From Phytophthora colocasiae (lineage: Eukaryota > Oomycota > Peronosporomycetes > Peronosporales > Peronosporaceae), in contig JAGKQI010000007.1 of assembly GCA_018806915.1 (NCBI GenBank), positions 124,001 to 188,000 of the forward strand: a stretch of DNA of 64,000 nucleotides, given 5' to 3'. Positions 10,264 to 20,800 of this stretch are shown here, in pieces (within the stretch, counting starts at the first letter, position 1; every line of letters begins with the position of its first letter). The notes below the pieces were generated by a model. That model saw only the letters and a list, made by a program, of their open reading frames with translations. It was not told the DNA's origin and did no database searches. The translations under genes were made by a program, and so were the position numbers.

Positions 10264-10446
10264 ATGTCCAGCCACCTGAGCCATCACTATGCCCCCCTCC
10301 CTACCGAACAATACGATCTCAATGCCGTCGTTGCATTGACAGCGGATGAGATAGGGGCTGTGAGGTGGTGGCAAGAAGCAGGCGTCCTGGAGCGGGAGAT
10401 GTACTGCCCAGGATGCAGGCAGCTCATGCGTCAAAACGTCGGCTAA
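10264..10446 (+). pseudogene. Merlin transposase N-terminal fragment
   Basis: A 60-residue frame starting at ATG 10264. It contains WWQEAGVLEREMYCPGCRQLM, the first half of the zinc-binding motif seen at the N-terminus of IS1595/Merlin transposases. It stops where the internal deletion of the element begins. Confidence 0.6.
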
Positions 10447-10534
10447 GAAGCCGACGTGGAGATGTAGCAAGAGTAAAAAGCATGAAAACGGTAAAGAAGT
10501 TGTATTAGTATGCTAACAAACACTTAGCTCCGAT

Positions 10535-10888
10535 ATGTTCGCGACCTACGTGACTGAAAGGAAAACAAAACAGGGCACCAGGCTACGTACTCTAGCAAAC
10601 AACCCCAAGCTAGCAGACATGAGTTACAACCACAAATATGTCAACCACACCGAAAACTACGTCAACCCAGAAGATGGTACGCACACAAACACTATAGAAG
10701 GCCTGTGGGAAATTCATATCAAGCGCCATATCAAGAACATGCGCGGTATGAAAAAATCCGAGTTGAACGGATACATCGACGAGTACATATGGAGATGCTG
10801 GTATTTCCCTAAGAAGGCGTCGACAGCTCAGATCATGAGTGGGTTAATGCAGTTAATTAAAAAAACACGGTTCATAATTTGTCTCTAA
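10535..10888 (+). pseudogene. Merlin transposase C-terminal fragment
   Basis: A 117-residue frame carrying the ISXO2-like end of the DDE transposase: the NHTENYVNP and HTNTIEGLWE block with the last acidic catalytic residue, then YIDEYIWR. The first catalytic aspartates are absent. The frame reads into the terminal inverted repeat region. Confidence 0.8.
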
Positions 10889-11114
10889 TATAAACTTCAT
10901 TTGTCTGTCAAATTTCACAATGAAAGTTGACAATAGCAAAAACCGGAGCTCTCCTTGAGGAGAGCCGTCGACAGCTCAGATCATGAGTGGGTTAATGCAG
11001 TTAATTAATAAAACACGGTTCATAATTTGTCTCTAATATAAACTTCATTTGTCTGTCAAATTTCACAATGAAAGTTGACAATAGCAAAAACCGGAGCTCT
11101 CCTTGAGGAGAGCC
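10819..11114 (+). repeat. Tandem duplication of the Merlin 3' end
   Basis: Units 10819-10966 and 10967-11114 (148 bp each) are almost identical. Each starts GTCGACAGCTCAG and ends with the complete terminal inverted repeat, so the element has two consecutive right ends. Only the outer end is next to the target duplication. Confidence 0.93.
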
Positions 11115-11122
11115 CGAGAAGG

Positions 11123-11260
11123 GATCGGATGTAGCGGCCGTGCAGATCCGGTTGATCGGCAAAAGGGGCGAGAGCGACGGCGACGACTCGAAGGCGAAGA
11201 AGTTCAAGATGAAATCGAACGGCTTCTCCTTGCATGTACTCGTGTTCATCCAGGGTCCAT
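11123..11260 (+). pseudogene. Tudor-like module fragment, right part
   Basis: Continuation of the module interrupted by Merlin: SDVAAVQIRLIGKRGESDGDD, then a Lys-rich linker. After about 11225 the sequence no longer resembles the other module copies. Confidence 0.55.
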
Positions 11261-11359
11261 ACTGCGTTTTGGCGTTCTAGCATAGCCTGGTACTTCGCAA
11301 AGTGGAGAAGTGGTGCAAGTCGGTTTTGGGTTTGATTTTCGTGTGATGCGGTTCGAGTC

Positions 11360-11770
11360 AGGTTTTGATGAATTGGTGAAGAAGTGTGCAAGTACGTCAC
11401 GCCTATTCGTTTTCGACTACGGCGGGACTTTGAGTTCCACTGCAAATATTTTGGATGGAGTGGGAGCGCGCTTCTCACATCATCCTGGGTGTGTTGAGCA
11501 ATCTGCTGAAAACGTTAATTCAAACGACAAATCTGGTGGCGACTGCACAGGACGATCTGCCGCCAGATACGTTGATGGGAAAGTCCGGAAACCAATTTCT
11601 GACGAAACTCGTGCTAGCCTCTGGACTCTGTGCGTTGATCCATGCATGCAACATCGTGTTCGTCACTAGCAATACTCAACGAGGAGCCTTGGAAGACCAG
11701 TTTGACTCAATTCCTAACTTGAAGTTGATAGCAGAACATGGTTTGTTGATAAGAATGTGGGCCAGACTCG
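11360..11770 (+). pseudogene. Trehalose-6-phosphate phosphatase domain fragment
   Basis: Part of the HAD-family phosphatase domain found at the C-terminus of trehalose-6-phosphate synthase/phosphatase proteins, which removes phosphate from trehalose-6-phosphate. One frame gives RLFVFDYGGTLSSTA. A second, from about 11455, gives LPPDTL, CNIVFVTSNTQRGALEDQF and SIPNLKLIAEHGLLIR. In the HAD nucleophile motif DxDGT the second Asp is Gly, and a frameshift lies between the two parts, so this copy is dead. It is probably another captured gene piece, as it sits just after the Tudor-like fragment. Confidence 0.8.
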
Positions 11771-11837
11771 TTGGAAATGCGTATGCAACGAGGACAAGCG
11801 ATCCTTCGACTGAAAAGATGACGTACAACATGTGATG

Positions 11838-12310
11838 GAGGCATAAACGGCACGGACAAATGGATCGTTCCTCTAGCGAGTAGCGTAGGTAGTGCAGAAG
11901 AAGGTGAGGAGATGAAGTAGTGTGTAGTTGCCGTCAAAATACGAAGTGAGTTAGATTATATGCTTAAGAAAGTTGGCTACCTGCTTAGCTGCTTACCAGT
12001 CATTGAACTGGCGTTCACTATAAGTATAGTGAAGCAGCAATATAGTGGCTTTAGAAGGCTCTATGAGAGCCAGTTGTCATATGTCAAAGGTAGATAAACA
12101 GTATGTTGAGAGGTTACTTCAACAGCCTCCCTGCCTCTTAACATACTATTTCATACAGCCAGTTATAGCAACTATCAAAGGTCGGAATTTTAAAAATAAT
12201 AAATCCCTCAGTCTGGAAAAGCCGCCGGAGGAAGCCCAGCGGCTGCTGTCGATACTTCGCCCGTTAAGGGAAGTTAGACACCGCAAGGACACACCCCGGT
12301 AGGACTTCTA
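11838..12310. other. Gap with no recognisable gene; contains a palindrome
   Basis: No domain-bearing frame was found. TTCACTATA at 12014-12022 and TATAGTGAA at 12025-12033 form a near-perfect palindrome of unknown meaning. The stretch may be the 5' flank of the gene interrupted by element A. Confidence 0.4.
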
Positions 12311-12319
12311 GCTACATCA

Positions 12320-12552
12320 TGCATACCCAGTCGAGCCCCGCGCAGGCGTGGTAAAAGGAATGCGACCGCAGCCAAGCTTCGAGCTTGCAAGAGGAGGCGT
12401 GCCGCGGCACGTGAAGCCAGCAAGCCACCTGAGGAACTACTGAGGGCCACAACACACGTCACAGAGGTCGTTCAAGGGGACGATGACTTGAGCCAACACC
12501 GAGCAGCAGTAGTGACGAATCAAGTACCGTGGACGATGCAACTGACCAAGTT
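12320..12552 (+). pseudogene. 5' part of a chromodomain/protease-like gene split by element A
   Basis: A plus-strand frame starting around 12320 encodes a basic segment (RRRGKRNATAAKLRACKRRR) and then an acidic Ser-rich stretch with STVDDATDQV after a one-base shift. Element A interrupts it at 12548-12552 (AAGTT). The 3' part resumes at 51984, where NTVDDATGQVSTVDD echoes the same repeat. The basic start suggests a nucleic-acid-binding or nuclear protein; its function is unknown. Confidence 0.5.
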
Positions 12553-12868
12553 TGTAACGGGGTTACATTGAAGAGTGACATTAGTCACTCTTCCGAAGTG
12601 GATACATTTGGTGTGTCACACATCATGGTGACACGTGGCAGGTGGCTCCGCAGCCACCTATCACCTTCTAAATAGGTTACACTATAGATATCTTTTAGTT
12701 TGTATTGCAGGCCAAGCTAACAAGTATCTATAATATATTCAGTCTTAAATCTACCTAATCCTTAGTTAGTCTCCCCAAGTCTTTGGGGACCGAGTGAACT
12801 GCCGTTCACTAGGAGTTTGTATACTCCAAGCCTTCCTCTGTGTGAAGTGCTGCGTGACCCCCGTCACA
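12553..12868 (+). repeat. 5' LTR of element A
   Basis: 316 bp, matching 51676-51983 over its whole length with few substitutions, a small insertion near 12614-12622 and a rearranged patch near 12712-12740. The PBS region follows at once (CTTGGTAGCACTTG; TGG at 12871), and the tRNA is not identified. The PPT partner lies at 51663-51675. Confidence 0.93.
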
Positions 12869-12952
12869 CTTGGTAGCACTTGTAGTCAATCCTACGCCTA
12901 CGCGGGTAGATTGATTACCTGAATCCTCTGTGGCCAGAAGTAGTTGGCCACC

Positions 12953-13952
12953 ATGGATCGAAGTGAGTTTCCTCACTTGACCGACTCTCAGTATGAGTCG
13001 GTCCGGAAGATGGCGGGCATCTTTGGGATGGATGCCTTCCGAAGCTTGGCGGCGGCGACGCCGGTCGAGCAGGTCGAACGCGTGGCGGCGTTCGACATGT
13101 ACGAACGTGGGCTCATTGAGCACGTTCGAGGAACCTTTGAGGCTCCTGTGGTTGAACCGAGGCCGGTTCAACCCAAGCCTTTAAGACTCAAGGTTCTTCC
13201 CTATGAAGGGAAAGAAGGTGAAAACCTTCACTTCTGGATCCGAGAAGTTGAGCTCGCCACGGAGGCGGCTTTCATCTCGGTGGAGCGACTTCGGGTCGCT
13301 TTTTGCGCTGTCTAACCTCGGGGGTCGAGCGAAGACATGGGCGTACACGCGCGAAGCGACGTCGCCTGGATGTTTTACATCCTGGGCCTAGCTGTGCGAA
13401 CAGCTTCGGGCCGCATTCCTCCCGGCGAACTATGAGTATCGCCAGCGGTCACGCTTCCTAGCCTGCAAGCAAGGGAAACGTGACCTGCACGAGTACATCC
13501 AAGAGATGCGTGTTCTCGCGGCATCTCTGGTAGGAAACCCCCTACCTGAACACATCCAAGTAACTGTGTTCATGGACGGCTTAAGAGTAAGCCCGGCCCG
13601 CACGCAACTGTTCCGCGTGCAGGTCAACACGATGGAGGGGGCGATTCAAGTCGCGCTCCAGGAGGAGTACAGCCATACACAGGCTCCTGCCTCTGCGTGG
13701 CAAGGCCACAGCGGGCCGACGACGGCGTCGGCCAGTGCTCCTGGGAATGGAGCAGGCTCGGGCCCAGCCCCTATGGACTTGGGGCTCGCCGAGCAGAAAC
13801 GCATCCGCTGTTTCGAGTGCGGGCGTTTCGGACACTTCGCACGTGTCTGCCCCTCTGGGGGGCAATGGAAGACGTCTTCCAAGCCTCAGCGCTCTAAGGG
13901 CCGCTGGAAGAAGCCGGCGCCCAAGAGTCAGGGGAACTCCGGGGACCAGTAG
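12953..13952 (+). pseudogene. gag: Element A gag
   Basis: Gag polyprotein that would assemble the retrotransposon particle. It starts at ATG 12953 in a strong GCCACCATGG context. The N-terminal frame (to 13315) reads FPHLTDSQYESVRKMAGIFG and YEGKEGENLHFWIREVE, the usual start of a Ty3 gag domain. A frameshift near 13305 and a TAG at 13389-13391 break it. The rest (13392-13952) contains EYRQRSRFLACKQGKRDLHE and one CCHC zinc knuckle, CFECGRFGHFARVC, followed by a basic tail. Confidence 0.85.
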
Positions 13953-14080
13953 GGGCGGGGCGCCCTACTGGGGAAACACTAAGTCCCCATGCAGGTGGTG
14001 CGGGAGGCACACGCAGTTGAGACTTAGCCCCAGAGAGTCTTGGGACTCTCAAAGCGGAGAAGGGCAGCGGTGGGCTGCTG

Positions 14081-14377
14081 GTGGTACACGCGAGTGTACG
14101 GGGGTTTTACAACCCCTTTAGAGTCTTGATAGCTGGGGCGAGCAAGAACTTTGCTCGCCGTCAAACTGTCGCGAAGAACCGCGGCAAGTTTGAGGACGCT
14201 CTACGTGAGAGCGAGGGAAGTGGGCTTGTCGCCGTACGACTGGCCGATGGTACGGTGGTAGACGTACCAACGGTCGAAGTGGACCTGGCTGTAAAGTTTG
14301 AAGACTTCGACAGCGTGGAGTCGTTCATTGTCCTCGAGATGGACAAGTACGACTTGATCCTAGGGATGCCGAAGTAG
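14081..14377 (+). pseudogene. Element A aspartic protease, catalytic Asp missing
   Basis: A retropepsin-like domain: RVLIAGASKNFARRQTV, then VAVRLADGTVVDVPTVEV and KYDLILGMP. In active relatives the first motif carries Asp-Ser/Thr-Gly, but here the segment reads LIAGAS, so the catalytic Asp is gone, apparently by a small in-frame deletion. A short stretch to 14790, broken by stops, then leads to the RT part. Confidence 0.8.
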
Positions 14378-14790
14378 TGGCATCACTAGGCGTGAGAGAA
14401 GTAGTTCCACGCAAGGTCGCTCAGACCATAACTGATCCGGAAGGCACCAAGGGTGCTTCCGATGCGGGTAACGCAGTTCCGCATGGAGCCATAAGGGCTC
14501 GTGATGCCATCGTAGTGACATCACCGGGCGTGGGTAAGTTAACCCCACGCCATGGTCGTAAGCCGGGGTTGGTGGAATACCATCCCGAAGAAGTCCACAC
14601 AGGAGCTCAAGGCTCCTAGGTCACGGCCGGTCGAAAAATGCTATCACATCTTCGACGGCGTGACCGGGCATCGCGTGAAGGCGGGGGCCATCGAGTTGAC
14701 ACCCCTGCCTGAGGTATCAGAGCTATTGAACCTCGAGGAAGTCGCGATGGAGGACTTCCTGGCCGAGTTGAAGCCGGGGAGATATCGGAG

Positions 14791-16091
14791 ATGGTTCTCC
14801 TTAGGCCGGAGCCCACTCCAGAGGAGTTGAACTCCTCCTCAGTGATGGACGAAGACGTCCTGGAGGAGTTCCGGAAGCAGCGTGCGTCGCGCACGGGCTC
14901 CGAGATTCTGAAGAATCCGAAGGATCCGTTGTATCCTTTTGTGAAGGAGTTTGAGGACGTGGTGTCCAAGGACCCACCCTCAAAGCTCCCACCAAACCGA
15001 GGGATCAGGCACGAGATTGATCTCGTGCCAGGCACAAAGTATTGTGTCACGCGTCAATGGCCCCTGCCCCGAGAGCAGAGCGACGTCATTGACGCGTTCT
15101 TCGCCGCGAATGGTGCGGGAATCGTAGTCCCCGCACTCGACGCCACCGGCATTGTGGTGTTTGTATGCCGGTTGAGCAAGATGGTGCATCTTGCTCCGGT
15201 CTCTGAGACCATTACCGGGGAACAGACTGTGAAGTTGTTCCTTGATAGCGTGTTTCGCTATCACGGGTTGTCTGAGACTGTTGTCTCCGACCGTGACCCG
15301 CGGTTTACCGCTGCGTTTTGGAAAACGCTGTTCCAGTTGCTTGGAACACGGTTGACGATGTCAACGGCGGACCATCCGCAGACCGATGGTCAGACTGAGC
15401 GCGTCAACCGAGTGGTTGAGGACGTGCTGCGCAGTGTTTGCGCTGAGGCACCGCGCTCTTGGTCAGCGCAGCTACCTATGGTTGTGTTTGCACTAAACAA
15501 CGCGGTTCACGCGTCAACGGGGTTCACGCCGATCTACTTGAACGGGCTTCGGAACCCCCAGGTGCCGCTCACCCTGGGTGGGGGCACCGCGGCTTCGAGA
15601 GTAAGTGGGGGAGAGGCTCGGAAAGAGCTTTCCTACCAGGTTTCCGGTGTGGAACCTGCCGGGTTGCGGGATAAGTTGTCGACTTTTGTCGGCAACAGGC
15701 TGAATGTGATCAGCCGGGTGCGAGATGCAATGGCTTTCGCACAGGACAAGCAAAAGGAATACTCAGACCAACATGGGAGAGGAAACTTAAGTGTATTTAA
15801 TATGGGTGACTTAGTGCTACTCGACACTAGGAACCTACCTCTTAACACTGTTAGCTCCACGGTAAGCAACAAATTGAAGCATCGCTTCATTGGACCCTTC
15901 AAGGTCCTGAGTAGGCAAGGCGCTGCCTACACGATCGACTTGCCTAAGTCGATGACGACCCACCCGACGTTTTATGTGGGTCGGCTGAAGCGATACCATG
16001 ACCCTCAGGGTCATGCGGCCCCTCAAGAGGTTGAAGGCGGCCGCGAGGAGAAGAGTGAACATCCTCGACGCGAGGTTGTGCGTCAGGCGCA
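14791..16091 (+). pseudogene. pol: Element A polymerase with RT start fused in frame to integrase core
   Basis: The frame opens with the region just upstream of RT (KLPPNRGIRHEIDLVPGTKY and RQWPLPREQ). It passes within a few residues into the integrase core: FVCRLSKMVHLAPV, then SDRDPRF and HPQTDGQTERVNR, then the linker to GPFKVLSRQGAAYTIDLP. The whole RT active site, connection, RNase H, and integrase zinc domain and first catalytic Asp are missing, although the frame is open. An internal deletion of some kilobases joined the two parts in phase. At 16091 the frame is cut by element B; its chromodomain end is at 49974. Confidence 0.9.
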
Positions 16092-17778
16092 TGACATGAT
16101 GTTAATTCCGATTTTCGAGCGACAGGTGGATATTACGTTACGATGTGATTGGTTATACTATGGGTTATAAGCGAAAGGGACTTTGGGACGCGGCCGCACC
16201 CGTGCGACATCTGTGGAAGATTGTGGATAAACCTTCGCCTGACTGTAAAGGGGCCCAAAAGACCAGAAGTGTACTTCAGCGTGTGCACAACTCTGAAGGT
16301 CAACTACACTCTGTCTGGTCACCGGACTTTCCCCGACGATGAGTGCCTAAGTTCTGGCGGAAAGTCTCTCAGAAGAACGTATCTCTGAGAGACCTCATCC
16401 CGTTACCGTCCAGCGCGACGATGGATGGTTCAAGGATTCACAATATATACCCGCAGAGACCAAGTATCGCGCGCCGGACGCCGCGCACCCGCGCAACCCT
16501 CAAGATCTTCGTGTACGTTGAAGCATTAGTGCTCCGTACTCTGGTTTCTTACTCAAAACTCTGGTATCTCTAACTCTGAGTGACCAAGACTCTGAAAAGC
16601 AAGTGATATCAGACTCTGAAAACCAGGATACCAGACTGTGAAACCACCGAAGATTCAAGACCATACTGAAACCAAGTGAACCCAAGTTCAAGTCACGCAT
16701 TCAAGTGATTACTGACCTGCACATCCCCCATAATGACGTCTCTACCTGTCAACCCATCGGGATCGGCTGCACAGATTGCATACTGAAGCCAAGTCAAGAT
16801 ATCTGATGCATACGAAAACCAAGTGTACCTGAGATATGAAGACTGACTGCTCAAAGGACGCAAAAGACGACAAGAAGGAGAGAGTTACCAGAGATATATG
16901 ATAGTTATGAGAAAGATAAACGATAAACAGAGTTCAATTTGCTTGCTACTGCACAAGTCCGCTTGAGAGGTATTCAAGCCACTGCGTCATCACGTACGTC
17001 GTGTGATCTCCACCAAATTCAATCCCCTTAGGTGGAGATCAGGTAACGTAGAGACCTGAAAGGACCCGCCTATTTCATATCCTAGTTGGGTCGTTTGTTT
17101 TGTCTCTAGCGGTAGCCCATTTCATATTGATCGTTTGGACAGGCTCTGGAAACTAGACAGTCGTTTTCAGAGTGCAAGGTAGACTGTTATATATAGCCGA
17201 TTGTATTGGTTTATATTTTCCCTCTATACTAGAGGGTGGTGCGCGAACGTAAAGGGATACCAGACAGACCAGGTGTCTGGTAGCAAGTCCCTAGTTGACC
17301 TGGAGTGTTAGCCCACCGTTCAAGGGCCTAGAAAGAATAAGAACGGCTGTATATATTTGTATATTTTCGAACTCTGTGTATTGGTTGGTTATCTCTGAAA
17401 GTCAGGCATCTCGGTTCTGGATTTGTGATATTCAGACACCGATTTTCAGACTTTCTCTGGTACATTAACCTCTTTTCGACCGCCGACTTCCTGGAAACCA
17501 TCTTGGTTCCCAGAGATTCCGACTCCCGAACGCTCCTGGAAGGATTTCCTGAATACCGACACCAGACTCCAAGGGAACACCAATTTCTCTTCACAACACA
17601 TTCTCAGACTCCGGCGAGGGTCATATTTCCGAAGACAACGAACCCACGAGGATACCGCAAGGTACCACACGCCAACCTACCGTTGTACGGCTCTGAAAAC
17701 CCCTTTTCAGTAGTCGTATAACTAGGGTTCACTATACGCCCCCTGATCCGCGACCAAAGTTTCACCGACTTCGCGACA
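16092..17778 (+). repeat. 5' LTR of element B
   Basis: 1687 bp. Nearly identical to 31296-32763 plus 49250-49476, differing by scattered substitutions and small indels. TTATATATA at 17188-17196 (also at about 32396-32404) is a likely TATA-type promoter element, which gives a U3 of about 1.1 kb. The LTR is rich in TCTGAA motifs. Confidence 0.94.
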
Positions 17779-17780
17779 AC

Positions 17781-17818
17781 TGGTGCGCGTGCCCGGATTT
17801 TTGGAATCGTGATATCAC
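17781..17818 (+). promoter_or_regulatory. Primer binding site of element B
   Basis: TGGTGCGCGTGCCCGG starts two bases after the LTR, followed by ATTTTTGGAATCG and GATATC. It aligns with the primer site of element C (TGGGCGCATGCCCGGATTCG...GATATC), so both families probably use the same tRNA. Similarity extends past the usual 18 nt. Confidence 0.7.
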
Positions 17819-17871
17819 CGGATTTGAGAATACAAGAAGAGAAAGTTTCCTGTCAAGCGTCTATATTCAAG

Positions 17872-20800
17872 ATGGCTACACCGGGATCTACGAGAGGAGG
17901 ACGCCGTGGTCGTGGTCGGAGTATTCCGACACGTCAATCCAAGCGTCTACAAGGTTTGTCGCCTGAAGAGCAACCAGACTTGGATGCTATCCAGAAGGCG
18001 GCCCGCGAGAAGAGGAAAGCTGCGCGAGAGAAGAAGGCAGCTGAGAGTGTGAGCTTCCCAGAACCAGCAGTCGAAGACCAGCCTGCTGAAGAACCAGAAG
18101 CTCAGGAGACACCTGCTGTCCCTGGTGAACAAGGTTCTGAAGGCCCGTCAGAAGTCGAAGCTTCTGGTGACGAGGTGACCACTGCCCGCGAGGGTGGTGA
18201 TGAGGCGTCTGAGGGAGGCGCCGATATGGTTGAGTCCCCTGAAGTGATCGATCTGTGTTCAGATTCGGCAACTTCCGGCCAGTCCGTGGATGAAGTGAAA
18301 CCAGAACCCGGACTCTCTGAAGAACATGTTCCACGGTCCCCAAAGTCTGAAGACACACCAATGTCTGACGACACGGCGATCAAGTCCGAAGAGTCTCTGA
18401 AGACACCGTCTGATGAGTCTGGGATGGCTGATTCGCTTGACGGGGAACGAGCTCTGAGGTATGTGCGTCGTGAGTTTCGCCGCTGGAGAGATATGGACAC
18501 AGGCAAGGTCGTCCCGCCAAGCATCGAATATATGTGGCCGACGATGATGCCAAGTGCTGATGCTTTCCAGAAAGCTGCTGCAGCGACCGGCGACTACATT
18601 AAGTGGCGATGTTCCTCTGTCTTCCCTGAGGATATGTGGATCTCAGAGTTTCACGTGAGACGTCATGGTTTTGGTCGGATCCAAGACCTATCTTACGTTG
18701 AGATTCCGATGAGTACGTTGACAGCACCAGAGTGTGTGGCAGTACTTCAGACAATGTTGTACGAGGCGGGTTCTGAATTCCAGAACCTCCTCCCAACCTG
18801 GTCTCAGACGCAGGCGTCAGCCGTCTTTGAGTCTCAAGTACGCAGTGTGGCGTCCGAACTTCAGAGTCGACTCGCAGTGGAATTGGTTGAGTGGGCCACA
18901 GTGATCGCCAGGTTACAAGTTTGCCAACTCCCAGAAAGCATGAAGCAAGAAGACACAACAAGCAAGAACGAAGCAGACAGTGTATTACCCGACAAGGATG
19001 CTGACCTACAAGGACAACGACTGATCATGCGACTCCGGGTGACCGGACTCCGAGTGACGCACAGTTCCGATGGTTCCAGCAGTGACGAGCCACCGCGGTC
19101 CAAGCGCTTACAGCAGAGACCGCCGCGCCCACAAATCCCGACACCTTCAGCTTTATCGACGCCATCGCTGTCTTCACTGCCGCAGTACGAGAGTCGTTCC
19201 GATAACACGCGACCGGAGTCTGAAACTCCAATGTCTGAAGATCACAGTACTTCTCAGACTCGGATGTCGGATGTACCAATTCCCAGTGTCATTGGGACCT
19301 CAGATGACCAGTCGTCGGGATTCCAGACTTCACGCGGAAGCTCTACGGACTCGTCCTTGATGTCCATGAGTCGAGGGGCGGCATCACAAATGTCGCTGTC
19401 CACAGGAAGTCTGGCGTTAATCGCTCAAGGCGCTGATGTAGGAGGAACAGTCTCTGAAGGCATGGGGATCCAAGTGACGCGAACGCTGTTACCAGTAAAA
19501 CCAGAGTTCGAAGATGTCGACATGCCGGAAGAGAAACAAGAGGTGCCGGACGCGAAGTCTGGAAACCAGGTGTCTGTCGGAAGTTCTTCACGGGATTTCA
19601 GACAATTGACTCCGGAGATTCCACCTGTATCTGTCTCCACCCGAAGCGAAAGTCACCAGAGCCACCGCCAAAGTGTGAAGAGTGAAGACCTTCCAAGACC
19701 ACAGTCCCGACGCTTGAGTTCCATCGCGTCGAGTCGTACGAAGTCTGAAGCTCGAAGTTCTCAGAGATCAGGACCTTCCCAGATCGAGTTGAACGTCACG
19801 AGGCAACAGCAGGAGTGGCAAAGCCGGATGGAGCAAGCGCAGATGGAGTTCTTGGCCCGAGAACGCTTGGAGTCCATGGAACGCGATCGTCGTCGAGAGC
19901 AACGTGACTTGGAGGCAAGACGCGAGATTCAGACGCTCACTGAGCGCTTGCTGAAGTCCGAAAATGCAAGGCTGGAAGTTGAGAGACGTGCCGACGACGC
20001 TGAAGAACGCAGAAGTCTGGTATCTGAAAACAAACTCAGGAATCGCAGCGTGGCAGAGTTGGAAACACTGAAATCGGAGCTTCGGAACTCTGAAAACCAA
20101 CGTCTGGAATCAGAGTTTGATGAGCGGTGGCGACAAAGAGAGGCTGAGACTGAGGCCGAACGTGCGCGTGCGACTGACGAGATGAAACGAGACTGGATTT
20201 CTCAAATGGAAGCCTTACAGCAGCGAATGAAAGTCATGGAAGCCGAGCGCGACAGGGAGAAAGAAAGTCCTCAGAACATGCAACGGTTCCAAGCCGGTCA
20301 GTTGAGAAACCTTCGAGCGACATTATCCCAAGTTCAAGAAGCGCGAAGGGTCGGTCACCCTGATTCAGCAACTTCAAACCAAGTGTTACACACCGGCAAC
20401 CCTGAAGTTGCAACTATGTATCCAGTGTCAGGGTCGGAAATCAGAAGTGACGCAAGTAGGGCTGGGGTTGAACACATGTCACATTCACCGGTCCTCAAGA
20501 CGGAATCTCGAGAAGTTGCGACCTTCCAGCAGGGTACCCCTGCACGAAGCACGGGGACGAAGCGAGTGAAGGCCGAGAGGAATGGCGGCGCTACTACTGC
20601 TACGGCCACCCAGGTGACTCAAGCGACCTCGGTGACAGAGACCAAAGGTGATACTAGACGTGCGCCTACTCCGAGACGAGATCCGCCGCAGAGAACTGAG
20701 GCTAGACGGCCTAATGGAGATCGAAGAGCGTCTCGCAGAGAGAAACGTCATGATGGAGCGCCAGACTCTGGCGGAGACTCCGATAACTCGAGCTCAGACT

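Larger units (their letters stand above)
9941..11114 (+). mobile_element. Merlin (IS1016/IS1595-like) DNA transposon, internally deleted
   Basis: The element has perfect 67-bp terminal inverted repeats (9941-10007 and 11048-11114) beginning GGCTCTCC. It is flanked by the 8-bp duplication CGAGAAGG at 9933-9940 and 11115-11122. Eight- to nine-base duplications are typical of Merlin. Each tip is itself a small hairpin (GCTCTCCT/AGGAGAGC). Two transposase pieces remain: 10264-10446 with a CPGC half of a zinc ribbon, and 10535-10888 with the ISXO2-like C-terminal part (NHTENYVNPEDGTHTNTIEG). The central catalytic region is missing, so it cannot transpose by itself. The 3' 148 bp is present twice in tandem. 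Confidence 0.93.

Noticed and set aside
16145..17721. Short open frames repeated at 31349-32784 as a small conserved gene
   Set aside because: They fall within the LTRs of B; identity reflects LTR duplication, with no coding signature.
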